NCBI GenBank assembly: GCA_035250245.1
Contig: DATFFH010000049.1
Coordinates: 62,001 to 126,000, forward strand
Direction: 5' to 3'
From: Luteimonas_C sp035250245
GTDB taxonomy: Bacteria; Pseudomonadota; Gammaproteobacteria; Xanthomonadales; Xanthomonadaceae
DNA length: 64,000 nt
In this document: positions 34,498 through 44,010 of the stretch, piece after piece
How positions within the stretch are numbered: position 1 is the first letter of the stretch
How the letters are laid out: each line of letters opens with the position of its first letter
Translations under genes and position numbers: made by a program
The notes under the pieces: model-generated
Database searches by the model: none
Told to the model about the DNA's origin: nothing
What the model saw: only the letters and a program-made list of their open reading frames with translations

Positions 34498-34508
34498 GTC
34501 GGTGCTCC

Positions 34509-34934
34509 TCAGGCGGCTTCGGCGGCGGATTCGTCGGAAGTGTCGGCGGTGCCCACACCACCCTCTTCGTCACGGCGGCGGCGTTCGCCGCGCTCCGGCT
34601 TGTCGCCCTTCTCGTCCTTGTTCTTCATGATCAGGGACATCTCGGTGACGGCGTCGTCGCGCTTCATGACCAGGTGACGCAGGATCGCGTCGTTGAAGCG
34701 GAAGCCGTCGACCAGCTCGTTCAGGCCTTCCTGGCCGACTTCGATGTTGAGCAGCACGTAATGGGCCTTGACCAGGTCCTGGATCGGATAGGCCAGCATG
34801 CGGCGGCCCCAATCTTCCAGACGGTGGACCTTGCCGCCGGCGTTCTCGATCAAGCTTTTGTAACGCTCGACCATGGCCGGCACTTGCTCGCTCTGATCCG
34901 GATGGACCAGGAACACGATTTCGTAGTGACGCAT
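34509..34934 (-). CDS. rpsF: 30S ribosomal protein S6
   Basis: 141 residues. The core (MRHYEIVFLVHPDQSEQVPA, GGKVHRLEDWGRRMLAYPIQ, KAHYVLLNIEV, FNDAILRHLVMKRDDAVTE) is typical. After residue 100 there is a charged, disordered tail rich in Glu, Lys and Arg (KPERGERRRRDEEGG), longer than many S6 tails; C-terminal glutamylation by RimK is known on some S6 proteins, but the tail here ends in AAEAA. First gene of the ribosomal unit; a leader hairpin precedes it. Confidence 0.96.
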   Translation of the reverse strand: MRHYEIVFLVHPDQSEQVPAMVERYKSLIENAGGKVHRLEDWGRRMLAYPIQDLVKAHYVLLNIEVGQEGLNELVDGFRFNDAILRHLVMKRDDAVTEMSLIMKNKDEKGDKPERGERRRRDEEGGVGTADTSDESAAEAA

Positions 34935-34949
34935 TGTGTTGTAGTTCCT

Positions 34950-34980
34950 TGTGGATGTGGCCCGGTGGACCGGGCCGGAC
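34950..34980 (-). promoter_or_regulatory. Leader hairpin of rpsF, possible S6:S18 autoregulatory site
   Basis: On the minus strand GGCCCGG-TCCA-CCGGGCC makes a perfect 7-bp stem 25-40 bases before the start codon, with CCG triplets in the arm. Many bacteria control rpsF through an mRNA hairpin that binds the S6:S18 dimer and contains a conserved CCG, so this is a candidate by position. The detailed fold was not checked. Confidence 0.3.
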
Positions 34981-35103
34981 AGCCCCCCGGCCGCCCGAAG
35001 GCGTGGTGGAGCAAGGGTCTCCCGCGAACGGGAGCCGGAAATTATGGCAGATTCAGGGACTTGGGGGCAAATGGGGTGGGGCCGCCCAGCCTTGCGCCCT
35101 TAA

Positions 35104-35223
35104 AGCCGTCATTCCCGCGAAGGCGGGACTGTGTAGGCAGGATGCCGGAACGAACATCGGCGAAGCCGATGGCCCGAAGGGCACGCCGCAGGAGCGGCGT
35201 GTAATCCAGCGACTTTGGCTTCC
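35104..35223. repeat. GTCATTCCCGCG-family repeat interrupted by a 74-bp insert
   Basis: AGCCGTCATTCCCGCGAAGG continues to 35128, then 35129-35202 is an unrelated GC-rich segment (it contains hairpins such as ACGCCGC-AGGA-GCGGCGT), and the family sequence ATCCAGCGACTTTGGC resumes at 35203. The right-hand inverted arm is missing. It lies in the 358-base gap between rpsF and the Fe-S carrier. Confidence 0.6.
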
Positions 35224-35254
35224 AGACAACCACGCGGCTATCTGTCACCCCGTG

Positions 35255-35292
35255 CGCCTCACCCAACCCCCTCCCGCAGGCGGGAGAGGGCC
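35255..35292. repeat. CTCCC-type hairpin abutting the A-type carrier gene
   Basis: CCCTCCCGCAGGCGGGAGAGGG is a strong hairpin preceded by CCTCACCCAACCC, the same style as the CTCCC-type elements elsewhere in the window. It begins directly after the stop codon of the Fe-S carrier gene on the minus strand and may act as its transcript end. Confidence 0.6.
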
Positions 35293-35631
35293 TTAAGCGG
35301 CCTCGGCATCGGTCGTAAAGCTCTCCCCGCACCCGCACTCGGCGGCCACGTTGGGATTGCGGAACACGAACTGCTCGTTGAGCCCCTGCTTCAGGAAGTC
35401 GATCTCGGTGCCGTCCACCAGGGACTGGCTGTCGGCGTTCACGTAAACGCGGACCCCGTCCTGTTCGGAAATCGAGTCGCCTTCGCGCTGCTCGCGGGCG
35501 AGATCCACCACATAGCCCCAGCCCGAGCAGCCGGTGCGTTTGACGCCGAAGCGCAGACCAATGGCGGCGGGCGTGTCCGCCAGGTAGCCCTTGACGCGTT
35601 CGAGTGCGGCGGGAGCGAGATGGATGGCCAT
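35293..35631 (-). CDS. A-type iron-sulfur carrier (IscA/SufA/ErpA family)
   Basis: 112 residues. Carries or delivers Fe-S clusters to target proteins. The three cluster-binding Cys of the family are present: GVKRTGCSGWGYVVDLA and AAECGCGESF. The N-terminus MAIHLAPAALERVKGYL at ATG 35631 is typical; an extra 10 residues from 35661 are not expected. Whether it is IscA, SufA or ErpA cannot be told from sequence alone, and no isc or suf genes are adjacent. Divergent from asnS with 65 bases between. Confidence 0.88.
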   Translation of the reverse strand: MAIHLAPAALERVKGYLADTPAAIGLRFGVKRTGCSGWGYVVDLAREQREGDSISEQDGVRVYVNADSQSLVDGTEIDFLKQGLNEQFVFRNPNVAAECGCGESFTTDAEAA

Positions 35632-35696
35632 GAACGGCATTCTACTCTTGTTAGACTGCACGACCCATATCGCGGCTAAAACGCAGGATTCAACCC

Positions 35697-37097
<1,401 letters not shown>

Positions 37098-37139
37098 CGG
37101 AGGCGAGAACGCAGGCGCGTTCCCGCCCCGCTCATCCCG

Positions 37140-37448
37140 TTATTGAACCTTCGCCGACGGAGGAATGCCATCGATGCATTCCGTGCCGTCCCACACGCAC
37201 CAATTGGTCGCTTCACAGGAAGCTTCGTCGTGGTAGCGGGAGCATTCCGGCCTCGGACTGGCGGCTGCGCGCGGATAGGCGAGCCATTGATCGAGCTTCG
37301 GAGCGGGTTTGGCATTGAGGATGTCGCCGAACGCATCCTCCGAGCTCCGCGCAGCTGCGACGCTGTCCGCCTGCTTGCCGGATTCATGCGCCTGGACACC
37401 GACTGCGCACAACAACAGGAAAGTCCCCACCATGGGTATGAGTTTCAT
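37140..37448 (-). CDS. Small exported Cys-rich protein of unknown function
   Basis: 102 residues. Signal peptide MKLIPMVGTFLLLCAVGVQA. The C-terminal part carries a compact cysteine pattern: CSRYHDEASCEATNWCVWDG followed by TEC, somewhat like a PSI/plexin repeat. ATG 37448 was chosen because the in-frame upstream extension (to 37529) has no signal. Function unknown. Converges with asnS, 42 bases away. Confidence 0.6.
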   Translation of the reverse strand: MKLIPMVGTFLLLCAVGVQAHESGKQADSVAAARSSEDAFGDILNAKPAPKLDQWLAYPRAAASPRPECSRYHDEASCEATNWCVWDGTECIDGIPPSAKVQ

Positions 37449-37570
37449 AGTTCCCTCCGTGCGAAAATATGCCCCCCTGCGATCGCGACGGTATACCCTG
37501 ATCGGGGCCGGAACCGTGCCGTTCGGCACACTATCGCAGCCCGCGGTTTCTCTATGAAAAAAACAAAGTC

Positions 37571-37879
37571 ATGATCCTGTTCTTCGCCTTGCTCTTCGTT
37601 GCCATCGCCATCGCCGGCGCCTGCGCGTTCGTCATCTTCTGGCCGCTGGCCCTGGTCCATGTGCGCGACCGGCATCCGGCGATCCGCGAAAAACTCGGCC
37701 ACGGCGCTTTCCTCAACCCGAACGCGCTGTGGTGGCTGCTGGCCGGCGGCTATCGCGAAGCGCGCGATCCGCAGTTCAGCGGCCTGGCCACGCCGGCGCG
37801 GCTGTCGCTGATGACGATCCTGTTCGGTCTGATCTGCGCCGGCATACTCTGGTTATGGTCGCTGGCGGTGCCGGCATGA
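37571..37879 (+). CDS. Small inner-membrane protein of unknown function
   Basis: 102 residues with a long hydrophobic N-terminal segment (ILFFALLFVAIAIAGACAFV plus IFWPLALV) and a second at the C-terminus (LMTILFGLICAGILWLWSLA). The loop between them is basic and contains HVRDRHPAIREKLGHGAF. No family recognised. It overlaps the next gene by 4 bases (ATGA), so the two are translated together. Confidence 0.6.
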   Translation: MILFFALLFVAIAIAGACAFVIFWPLALVHVRDRHPAIREKLGHGAFLNPNALWWLLAGGYREARDPQFSGLATPARLSLMTILFGLICAGILWLWSLAVPA

Positions 37880-38178
37880 GCGGGCGCTACGAATGGTGGC
37901 TGGCCACGCTCGGGCGCACCGTCGTGTGGGCGCGGCTACACGTGCGAGAGGCGGGCACTGCGGAAGTTTTCGACAGCGACGGCAACACGCTGGCCTACGA
38001 CAGCGAAGACACCGCGCGCGCGATGCTGATGGATGCCGAATACGTGGCGTTCGACGGCCTGGACGAAGACGACGCCCTGCAGCGCGGCTTCAGCCTGCAT
38101 GAAATCGCCCCGCCCGAAGGCATGAGCGACGAAGCCCTGCGTCCGCGCATGATCCAGCAACTCGGCGGCCGCGCCTGA
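37876..38178 (+). CDS. Small acidic protein of unknown function
   Basis: 100 residues beginning MSGRYEWWLATLGRTVVWAR; soluble and acidic, with the FDGLDEDDALQRGFSLHEI region in the second half. No family recognised. The start at 37876 overlaps the membrane-protein gene, and the PaiB-like gene follows 5 bases after its stop, suggesting a three-gene transcript. Confidence 0.6.
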   Translation: MSGRYEWWLATLGRTVVWARLHVREAGTAEVFDSDGNTLAYDSEDTARAMLMDAEYVAFDGLDEDDALQRGFSLHEIAPPEGMSDEALRPRMIQQLGGRA

Positions 38179-38183
38179 CCGGC

Positions 38184-38804
38184 ATGTACCTGCCGCGCGC
38201 CTTCGCCGAGACCGACCTGGCTTTGCTCGACGCGCTCGTCGAAGCCGATCCGTTCGTCACTTTGATCACCCTCGATTTCGGCGGGGCGCCGCTGGTCAGC
38301 CACATTCCGATCCTCTATCGCCGCAACGGCAACGAAGTACTGATCGAGGGCCACTGGGCCAAGCCGAATCCGCAATCGAAGCATGGCGACGAGGCCCTGA
38401 TCGTCGTGCATGGCCCGCACGCTTACGTGTCGCCGAGCTGGTACCCGGACAAAGAGTCCGCCGCCCGCGTTCCGACCTGGAACTATGCGGCAGCCCATCT
38501 GCGCGGCCGGCTCGAACGTTACGACGACGAAGCGGGTCTGGCCGATATCGTTTCGCGGCTGAGCGATCGTTTCGAAGCTTCCGTCGGCAGCGATTGGCGT
38601 TTTGAACCGGAACGCGAAGACCATCGCAGCCAATTGCGCGGCATCGTCGGCTTCCGCTTCGTGCCGTCGAGCATCGAGATGAAATTCAAGCTCAACCAGA
38701 ATCACCCCGAGGCCAATCGCCGGGCCGTCGCCGCCGCCCTGCAAGCGCAGGACGACACGAATCCGCGGGCGGTTGCGGCGATGATGCGCAGCCGCGACTC
38801 CTGA
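38184..38804 (+). CDS. PaiB-like FMN-binding protein
   Basis: 206 residues of the PaiB / FMN-binding split-barrel family (often annotated as a negative transcriptional regulator, but mostly flavin-binding by fold). Typical segments: MYLPRAFAETDLALLDALVE, LVSHIPILYRRNG, VVHGPHAYVSPSWYP, VPTWNYAAAHLRGR and KLNQNHPEANRRAVAAAL. ATG 38184. It begins 5 bases after the preceding gene, and an SDR gene follows after 15 bases. Confidence 0.85.
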   Translation: MYLPRAFAETDLALLDALVEADPFVTLITLDFGGAPLVSHIPILYRRNGNEVLIEGHWAKPNPQSKHGDEALIVVHGPHAYVSPSWYPDKESAARVPTWNYAAAHLRGRLERYDDEAGLADIVSRLSDRFEASVGSDWRFEPEREDHRSQLRGIVGFRFVPSSIEMKFKLNQNHPEANRRAVAAALQAQDDTNPRAVAAMMRSRDS

Positions 38805-38819
38805 CTCAGCGAGACTCTC

Positions 38820-39605
38820 ATGGACCTCAACCTCACCGGCAAACACGCGCTAGTCTGCGGCGCATCCGAAGGCATCGGCCGCGCCGCCGCGCACGAGCTC
38901 GCGTTGCTCGGCGCGGACGTGACCGTGCTCGCACGCCGCGCGGAAGCGTTGCGCGAAGTGGCCGATGCCCTGCCCCGCCATGGCGCGCAAACGCACGGCT
39001 GGATCGCCGCCGACGTTACCCGGGGCGATGAACTGCGCAGCGAAGTGCAAGCACTGGCCGCCGGCAAACCCGTCCACATCCTGGTGAACAATACCGGCGG
39101 CCCACCCGGCGGCCCGGCGCACAGCGCTGAGATTTCCGCTTTCCTCGACGCTTTCCAAAAGCATCTGGTGGCCAACCATCTTCTTGTACAGGCGGTGCTG
39201 CCCGGCATGCAGGCTGCGCAATGGGGCCGCATCGTCAACGTCGTCTCGACCTCGGTGAAGGAACCCATCGCCAACCTCGGCGTCTCCAACACCATCCGCG
39301 GCGCGGTGGCCAGTTGGGCCAAGACTTTGTCGCGCGAACTCGGGCCGTTCGGCATCACGGTCAACAACGTGCTGCCCGGCTACACCGAGACTTCGCGGGT
39401 CGAGCAGATCGTGCAGGACCGGGTCCGCGCCACCGGCAAGACCGAGGAAGATATCCTCGCCGGAATGCGCGCGAGCGTCCCGGCCGGACGCTTCGCCAAG
39501 CCCGAGGAAACCGGCGGCGTGATCGCCTTCCTCTGCTCGCCGGCCGCGGGATACATCAACGGCGTCAGCCTGGCTGTCGACGGCGGGCGGATGAATTCGA
39601 TCTAG
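38820..39605 (+). CDS. Short-chain dehydrogenase/reductase with altered catalytic motif
   Basis: 261-residue Rossmann-fold oxidoreductase. The cofactor loop is LVCGASEGIGRAAAHELALL, and HILVNNTGGPPGG replaces the usual NNAG. The catalytic Ser region is NVVSTSVKEPI. Where classical SDRs have YxxxK this protein has SNTIRG, so the Tyr appears as Ser and the Lys as Arg. A sub-branch of FabG-like SDRs with this pattern exists, but activity is uncertain. The C-terminus ends FLCSPAAGYINGVSLAVDGG as in FabG-like enzymes. Confidence 0.85.
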   Translation: MDLNLTGKHALVCGASEGIGRAAAHELALLGADVTVLARRAEALREVADALPRHGAQTHGWIAADVTRGDELRSEVQALAAGKPVHILVNNTGGPPGGPAHSAEISAFLDAFQKHLVANHLLVQAVLPGMQAAQWGRIVNVVSTSVKEPIANLGVSNTIRGAVASWAKTLSRELGPFGITVNNVLPGYTETSRVEQIVQDRVRATGKTEEDILAGMRASVPAGRFAKPEETGGVIAFLCSPAAGYINGVSLAVDGGRMNSI

Positions 39606-39614
39606 CCTGCTCTT

Positions 39615-39703
39615 CGTAGGAGCGGCTTTAGCCGCGAGCTTTCCCTAATCGCAGCGATGTCACGATTTCATGGAAGAAGCTCGCGGCTAAAGCCGCTCCT
39701 ACG
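39615..39703. repeat. REP-like inverted repeat, GTAGGAGCGGC family, copy 4
   Basis: Arms CGTAGGAGCGGCTTTAGCCG and CGGCTAAAGCCGCTCCTACG; the terminal base pair is C/G instead of the T/A seen in most copies. The core includes ATCGCAGCGATGTCACG. It lies between the SDR gene and the kynurenine block. Confidence 0.85.
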
Positions 39704-39745
39704 AAGAGCAAAGCCGCGATCCCGGCTTCGGTTAAGCTATTGGCC

Positions 39746-41173
39746 ATGCGACAGCTCCCGCACTGGATCGACGGCAAGGCTCGCGACGCGGCCAGCGGCG
39801 GCCGGCTGGACGTGTTCGATCCGGCGAGCGGCAAAGTCTTCGCCCAAGTCGCGGACGGCGATGCGCAGGACGTCGACGCGGCCGTAGCCGCCGCCGAAGC
39901 CGCCCTGCCCGCCTGGTCCTCGTTGCCCGACACCGAGCGCGCCCGTTGGCTGGAGAAACTCGCACAAGCCTTGGAAGACCGGCTGGACGACTTCGCCCAT
40001 GCCGAATCCAAGGACGGCGGCAAGCCGCTCAAGCTGGCGCGCGATGTCGAGATTCCGCGAGCAGTGTCGAACCTGCGTTTCTTCGCCCACGCGGCAACCC
40101 AGTTCGCCAGCGAATCTCATCATGGCCAGGCGGGCTTGAACTACACGCTGCGAAAACCGCTGGGCGTGGTCGGTACGATCTCGCCGTGGAACCTGCCGCT
40201 TTATCTGTTCACCTGGAAGATCGCGCCCGCGTTGGCCGCCGGCAATACCGTGGTGGCGAAGCCCTCGGAGATCACTCCGCTCACCGCGACTATGCTAGGG
40301 GAACTCGCCGCCGAGATCGGCTTTCCGTCCGGCGCGTTGAACATCGTGAACGGCCTGGGACCGAACGTCGGCGAAGCCATCGTCTCGCATCCGCGGATCA
40401 AAGCGCTGTCCTTCACCGGCAGCACCGCGGTCGGCAAGCGCATCGCCGGCATCGCCGCGCCGATGCTGAAGAAGGTGTCGCTGGAACTCGGCGGCAAGAA
40501 TCCGACCCTGATCTTCGCCGACAGCGCCTGGCAGGAGCATCTGGACACGATCGTCCGCTCCGCGTTCCAGAACAGCGGGCAGATTTGCCTGTGCGGTTCG
40601 CGGATACTGGTCGAACGCGGCATCTACGCGCAATTCCGCGACGCGTTGGTCGAACGTGCGCAGACGCTGAAGGTCGGCGACCCGATCGACAGCGACGTGC
40701 GCATGGGGCCGCTGGTCTCGCAGGCGCATTTCGACAAGGTGGTCGCCGCGATCGCCCGTGCGCGCGAAGAAGGCGGCAACCTGCTCTGCGGCGGCGACGC
40801 GCTGGACCGACCCGGATGGTTCGTGCAGCCGACCGTGATCGACGGCTTGGGGCCGGACTGCGCCACCAACCGCGACGAAATCTTCGGCCCGGTCGTCACC
40901 TTGCAGCCTTTCGACGACGACGCACAGGCCCTGGCGCTGGCCAACGCCGGCGACTACGGCCTGGCCGCATCGATCTGGACGCGCGACTTGAACCGCGCCC
41001 ACCGCATCGCCGCCGAGATCCGCGCCGGCATCGTCTGGATCAACACCTGGCTGATGCGCGACCTGCGCACGCCGTTCGGCGGCATGGGCCAGTCCGGCCT
41101 GGGCCGCGAAGGCGGGCTGGAAGCCATGCGCTTCTTCACCGAACCGAAAAACATAGGCATCGCCATCGCATGA
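39746..41173 (+). CDS. 2-aminomuconate 6-semialdehyde dehydrogenase (predicted)
   Basis: NAD-dependent aldehyde dehydrogenase of 475 residues. Glu247 (LELGGKNP) and Cys281 (NSGQICLCGS) are the catalytic pair; TISPWNLPLYLFTWK and FTGSTAVGKRI are cofactor regions. In kynurenine degradation it would oxidise 2-aminomuconate semialdehyde, the product of ACMS decarboxylase; the adjacent dioxygenase, decarboxylase and deaminase genes support this. A 2-hydroxymuconate semialdehyde dehydrogenase is the sequence-level alternative. ATG 39746 was chosen over TTG 39740. The stop overlaps the carbonic anhydrase start. Confidence 0.88.
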   Translation: MRQLPHWIDGKARDAASGGRLDVFDPASGKVFAQVADGDAQDVDAAVAAAEAALPAWSSLPDTERARWLEKLAQALEDRLDDFAHAESKDGGKPLKLARDVEIPRAVSNLRFFAHAATQFASESHHGQAGLNYTLRKPLGVVGTISPWNLPLYLFTWKIAPALAAGNTVVAKPSEITPLTATMLGELAAEIGFPSGALNIVNGLGPNVGEAIVSHPRIKALSFTGSTAVGKRIAGIAAPMLKKVSLELGGKNPTLIFADSAWQEHLDTIVRSAFQNSGQICLCGSRILVERGIYAQFRDALVERAQTLKVGDPIDSDVRMGPLVSQAHFDKVVAAIARAREEGGNLLCGGDALDRPGWFVQPTVIDGLGPDCATNRDEIFGPVVTLQPFDDDAQALALANAGDYGLAASIWTRDLNRAHRIAAEIRAGIVWINTWLMRDLRTPFGGMGQSGLGREGGLEAMRFFTEPKNIGIAIA

Positions 41174-41829
41174 CCGCTCTCGAGGAACTGCTGCGCAACA
41201 ATCGCGAATGGGCCGACCGCATCGTGCGCGAGGACCCGGGTTTCTTCGACCGCCTGTCCAAGCAGCAGTCGCCGAAATACTTGTGGATCGGCTGCTCCGA
41301 TTCGCGAGTACCGGCGAACCAGATCCTGGGGTTGGATCCGGGCGAAGTGTTCGTGCATCGCAACGTCGCCAATCTGGTCGTGCATACCGACCTCAACTGT
41401 CTGAGCGCGATCCAGTTCGCGGTGGACCTGCTCAAGGTCGAGCACATTTTGATCGTCGGCCACTACGGCTGCAGCGGCGTGCACGCCGCGCTCACCGGCA
41501 CACGCGTCGGCCTGGCCGACAACTGGCTGCGCCACGTCGGCGACGTGATGCTCAAGCACGAGCCGCTGCTGGTGGACGTGGAATCGGTGACCTCGCGGCA
41601 CGAGCGGCTGTGCGAGCTCAACGTGATCGAACAGGTGCTCAACGTCTGCCAGACCACGATCGTGCAGGACGCGTGGGCCCGTGGTCAGGCGCTGGCCGTT
41701 CACGGCTGGGTGTACAGCCTCAACAACGGCCGCGTGCGCGAACTGTCGATCGACGTGGCCGGCGCGGACGAGGTGGCGCTGGCCTATCGCAAGGCCATCG
41801 ATTCGATTTCGTTCGGAGAGGCGCAGTGA
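41170..41829 (+). CDS. Beta-class carbonic anhydrase
   Basis: 219-residue zinc enzyme interconverting CO2 and bicarbonate. Zinc ligands Cys42, Asp44/Arg46 pair (LWIGCSDSRVPAN), His98 and Cys101 (IVGHYGCSGVHAAL) are complete. ATG 41170 overlaps the dehydrogenase stop and its own stop overlaps the RidA start, so it is embedded in the kynurenine operon by two overlaps. A simple link is that the pathway releases CO2 at the ACMS decarboxylase step. Confidence 0.94.
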   Translation: MTALEELLRNNREWADRIVREDPGFFDRLSKQQSPKYLWIGCSDSRVPANQILGLDPGEVFVHRNVANLVVHTDLNCLSAIQFAVDLLKVEHILIVGHYGCSGVHAALTGTRVGLADNWLRHVGDVMLKHEPLLVDVESVTSRHERLCELNVIEQVLNVCQTTIVQDAWARGQALAVHGWVYSLNNGRVRELSIDVAGADEVALAYRKAIDSISFGEAQ

Positions 41830-42254
41830 GCGCTTCGTCCATCCATGCCGGCGAAGCGCCCAAGCCGGTCGGTTCCTACCCGCACGCGCGGCGCGTGGGC
41901 GAATTGCTGTTCCTGTCCGGCATCGGCCCGCGCGACCCGGCCACCGATGCGATCCCGGGCAACGAGATGTTCGCCGACGGCCGCGTGCGCAAGTACGACA
42001 TCCAGGCGCAGACCCGCGCCGTGTTCGCCAACGTGCGCGCGGTGCTCGAAGCCAGCGGCGCGCGCTGGGAGGATTTGGTCGACGTGACCGTCTACCTCAC
42101 CGACATGGCCCACGATTTCAAAGCCTACAATGCCATCTGGGCCGAGTATTTCCCCGATCCCGCCGCGGCGCCCTGCCGCACCACGCTCGGCATCACCGCG
42201 CTGCCGACGCCGATCGCGATCGAACTCAAGTGCGTCGCGCGCATCCAGGAGTGA
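41826..42254 (+). CDS. RidA-family 2-aminomuconate deaminase (predicted)
   Basis: 142-residue YjgF/RidA/UK114-type protein. Segments: ELLFLSGIGPRDPATDAIPG, VFANVRAVLEASGARWEDLV, DVTVYLTDM and PCRTTLGITALPTPIAIELK, which contains the conserved Arg. In the 3-hydroxyanthranilate pathway a RidA-fold protein hydrolyses 2-aminomuconate to 4-oxalocrotonate, and the operon supports that role over general enamine clearance. The start GTG 41826 overlaps the carbonic anhydrase stop (GTGA). Confidence 0.85.
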   Translation: MSASSIHAGEAPKPVGSYPHARRVGELLFLSGIGPRDPATDAIPGNEMFADGRVRKYDIQAQTRAVFANVRAVLEASGARWEDLVDVTVYLTDMAHDFKAYNAIWAEYFPDPAAAPCRTTLGITALPTPIAIELKCVARIQE

Positions 42255-42258
42255 TTCC

Positions 42259-42789
42259 ATGCTGCCCGGGCCCCTGAATTTCCAAAACTGGATCGAAGAG
42301 CACCGCCACCTGCTGAAGCCGCCGGTCGGCAACAAATGCGTGTACGACGGAGACTTCATCGTCATGGTCGTCGGCGGCCCGAACCAGCGCACCGACTATC
42401 ACTGGGACGAAGGCCCGGAGTGGTTCTACCAGTTGGAAGGCGAAATGACCTTGCGCATCCAGGAAGACGGCAACGTCCGCGACATCCCGATCAAGGCCGG
42501 CGAAACCTTCCTGCTGCCGCCGCGGGTGCCGCATTCGCCGCAGCGCGGGCCCAATTCCATCGGCCTGGTGATCGAACGCAAACGCCTGCCGCACGAAGAC
42601 GACGGCCTGTTGTGGTTCTGCGAGAACTGCAATCACAAAATCTACGAGGAATACTTCTTCCTGCACGACATCGAGAAGGACTTTCCGCCGGTGTTCGAGC
42701 GGTTCTATTCGTCGAAGGAACACCGCACCTGCAAGAATTGCGGGCACCTGAATCCGGCCCCGGCCAAATACGTGATGCCGGACACCTGA
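42259..42789 (+). CDS. nbaC: 3-hydroxyanthranilate 3,4-dioxygenase
   Basis: 176-residue cupin that opens 3-hydroxyanthranilate to 2-amino-3-carboxymuconate semialdehyde. Iron ligands His48 and Glu54 (YHWDEGPEWFYQLEGEM) and His92 (PPRVPHSPQRG). A rubredoxin-like C-terminal knuckle has two CxxC pairs (CENC at 121-124 and CKNC at 158-161). It lies 4 bases after the deaminase gene. Confidence 0.95.
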   Translation: MLPGPLNFQNWIEEHRHLLKPPVGNKCVYDGDFIVMVVGGPNQRTDYHWDEGPEWFYQLEGEMTLRIQEDGNVRDIPIKAGETFLLPPRVPHSPQRGPNSIGLVIERKRLPHEDDGLLWFCENCNHKIYEEYFFLHDIEKDFPPVFERFYSSKEHRTCKNCGHLNPAPAKYVMPDT

Positions 42790-42819
42790 GGCGGCGTACC
42801 CGCGAGGTGCCCTGGCTTG

Positions 42820-42900
42820 TGTAGAGTCGAGCTTGCTCGACTGCTTTCCCGCAAAATGGCGCGACCTGCCGCAAAAGCAGTCGAGCAAGCTCGACTCTAC
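42820..42900. repeat. REP-like inverted repeat, GTAGAGTCGAGC family, copy 1
   Basis: Arms TGTAGAGTCGAGCTTGCTCG and CGAGCAAGCTCGACTCTAC. The core GCGCGACCTGCCGCAAAAGC resembles the core of the GTAGGAGCGGC family. It sits inside the kynurenine block, between the dioxygenase and the decarboxylase genes. Confidence 0.85.
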
Positions 42901-42962
42901 GAAAAGCGGCGCCGACGCCCGGCCGCCTGACCTGAGGGGCGCCGCCGGGTATCCTAGGCGCC

Positions 42963-43973
42963 ATGCTCAAGATCGATACCCACGCCCATTACCTTCCGCG
43001 CGACTGGCCGGACCTCGCCGCCAAATACGGCGACAACCGCTTCCCCGTGATCCACCACGGCGACGACGGCCGCCACCGCATCTACAAAGACGGAAAGTTC
43101 TTCCGCGAGATCTGGCCAAAAACCTGGGACCCGCACGAACGCATCGCCGACTACGCCCGATTCGGCGTGCAGGTGCAGGTGATCAGCACCGTGCCGGTGA
43201 TGTTCAGCTATTGGGCCAAGCCGCACCACGCGCTGGAACTGCACGCAGCGCTGAACGACCACATGGCCGAGACCTGCCGCGAGCATCCGCGCCATTACGC
43301 GGGCATCGGCACGGTGCCGCTGCAGTCGCCGCGCTTGGCGGTACAGGAACTCGAGCGCTGCATGGACCAGTTGGGCCTGCAGGGCGTTCAGATCGGCTCG
43401 CACATCGGCGACTGGAATCTGGATGCGCCGGAATTGTTCGAGTTCTTCCAGGCGGCGAGCGAACTCGGCGCCGCGATCCTCGTCCACCCGTGGGACATGA
43501 TGGGCACCGACACGATGCCCAAATACTGGCTACCCTGGCTGGTGGGCATGCCGGCCGAACAAGCGCGCGCCGCCTGCTGCCTGATCTTCGGTGGCGTACT
43601 CGAACGGTTGCCGGGATTGAAGGTGTGCTTCGCCCACGGCGGCGGCGCCTTCCCCTATACCATCGGCCGCATCGAGCACGGCTTCAACATGCGTCCCGAC
43701 CTGGTAGCCACCGATAATCCGCGCAATCCGCGCGAATATCTGCAGCGCGTGTACTTCGATTCCTGGGTCGCCGATCCGCGCGCCTTGCGCTATCTGATCG
43801 ACACCTGCGGGATCGATCGGGTGATGTTGGGCACCGACTACCCTTTCCCGCTCGGCGAGCAGGAACCGGGCGCAGGCATCGCGGCGTTGAAGTTGGACGC
43901 CGCCGCCGAGGCGCGGCTTTACCACGGCACCGCATTGGAATGGCTCGCTTTGTCGGCCTCCCGTTTTTCATGA
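42963..43973 (+). CDS. Amidohydrolase, predicted ACMS decarboxylase
   Basis: 336 residues of the amidohydrolase superfamily, matching 2-amino-3-carboxymuconate-6-semialdehyde decarboxylase (ACMSD). It begins MLKIDTHAHYLPRDWPDLAA with metal ligands His7 and His9; further metal/catalytic residues appear in AILVHPWDMMGTD, VCFAHGGGAFPYTIGRI and MLGTDYPFPLGE. It removes CO2 to give 2-aminomuconate semialdehyde. The location in the operon makes this assignment strong. Confidence 0.92.
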   Translation: MLKIDTHAHYLPRDWPDLAAKYGDNRFPVIHHGDDGRHRIYKDGKFFREIWPKTWDPHERIADYARFGVQVQVISTVPVMFSYWAKPHHALELHAALNDHMAETCREHPRHYAGIGTVPLQSPRLAVQELERCMDQLGLQGVQIGSHIGDWNLDAPELFEFFQAASELGAAILVHPWDMMGTDTMPKYWLPWLVGMPAEQARAACCLIFGGVLERLPGLKVCFAHGGGAFPYTIGRIEHGFNMRPDLVATDNPRNPREYLQRVYFDSWVADPRALRYLIDTCGIDRVMLGTDYPFPLGEQEPGAGIAALKLDAAAEARLYHGTALEWLALSASRFS

Positions 43974-44010
43974 CCGCGCCGGCTGGCGGCGCATCGCCGA
44001 GCGTGACGAT

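Noticed and set aside
35042..35338. Minus-strand frame of 98 codons between rpsF and the Fe-S carrier
   Set aside because: It is made almost wholly of two repeat elements and part of the carrier gene in another frame.
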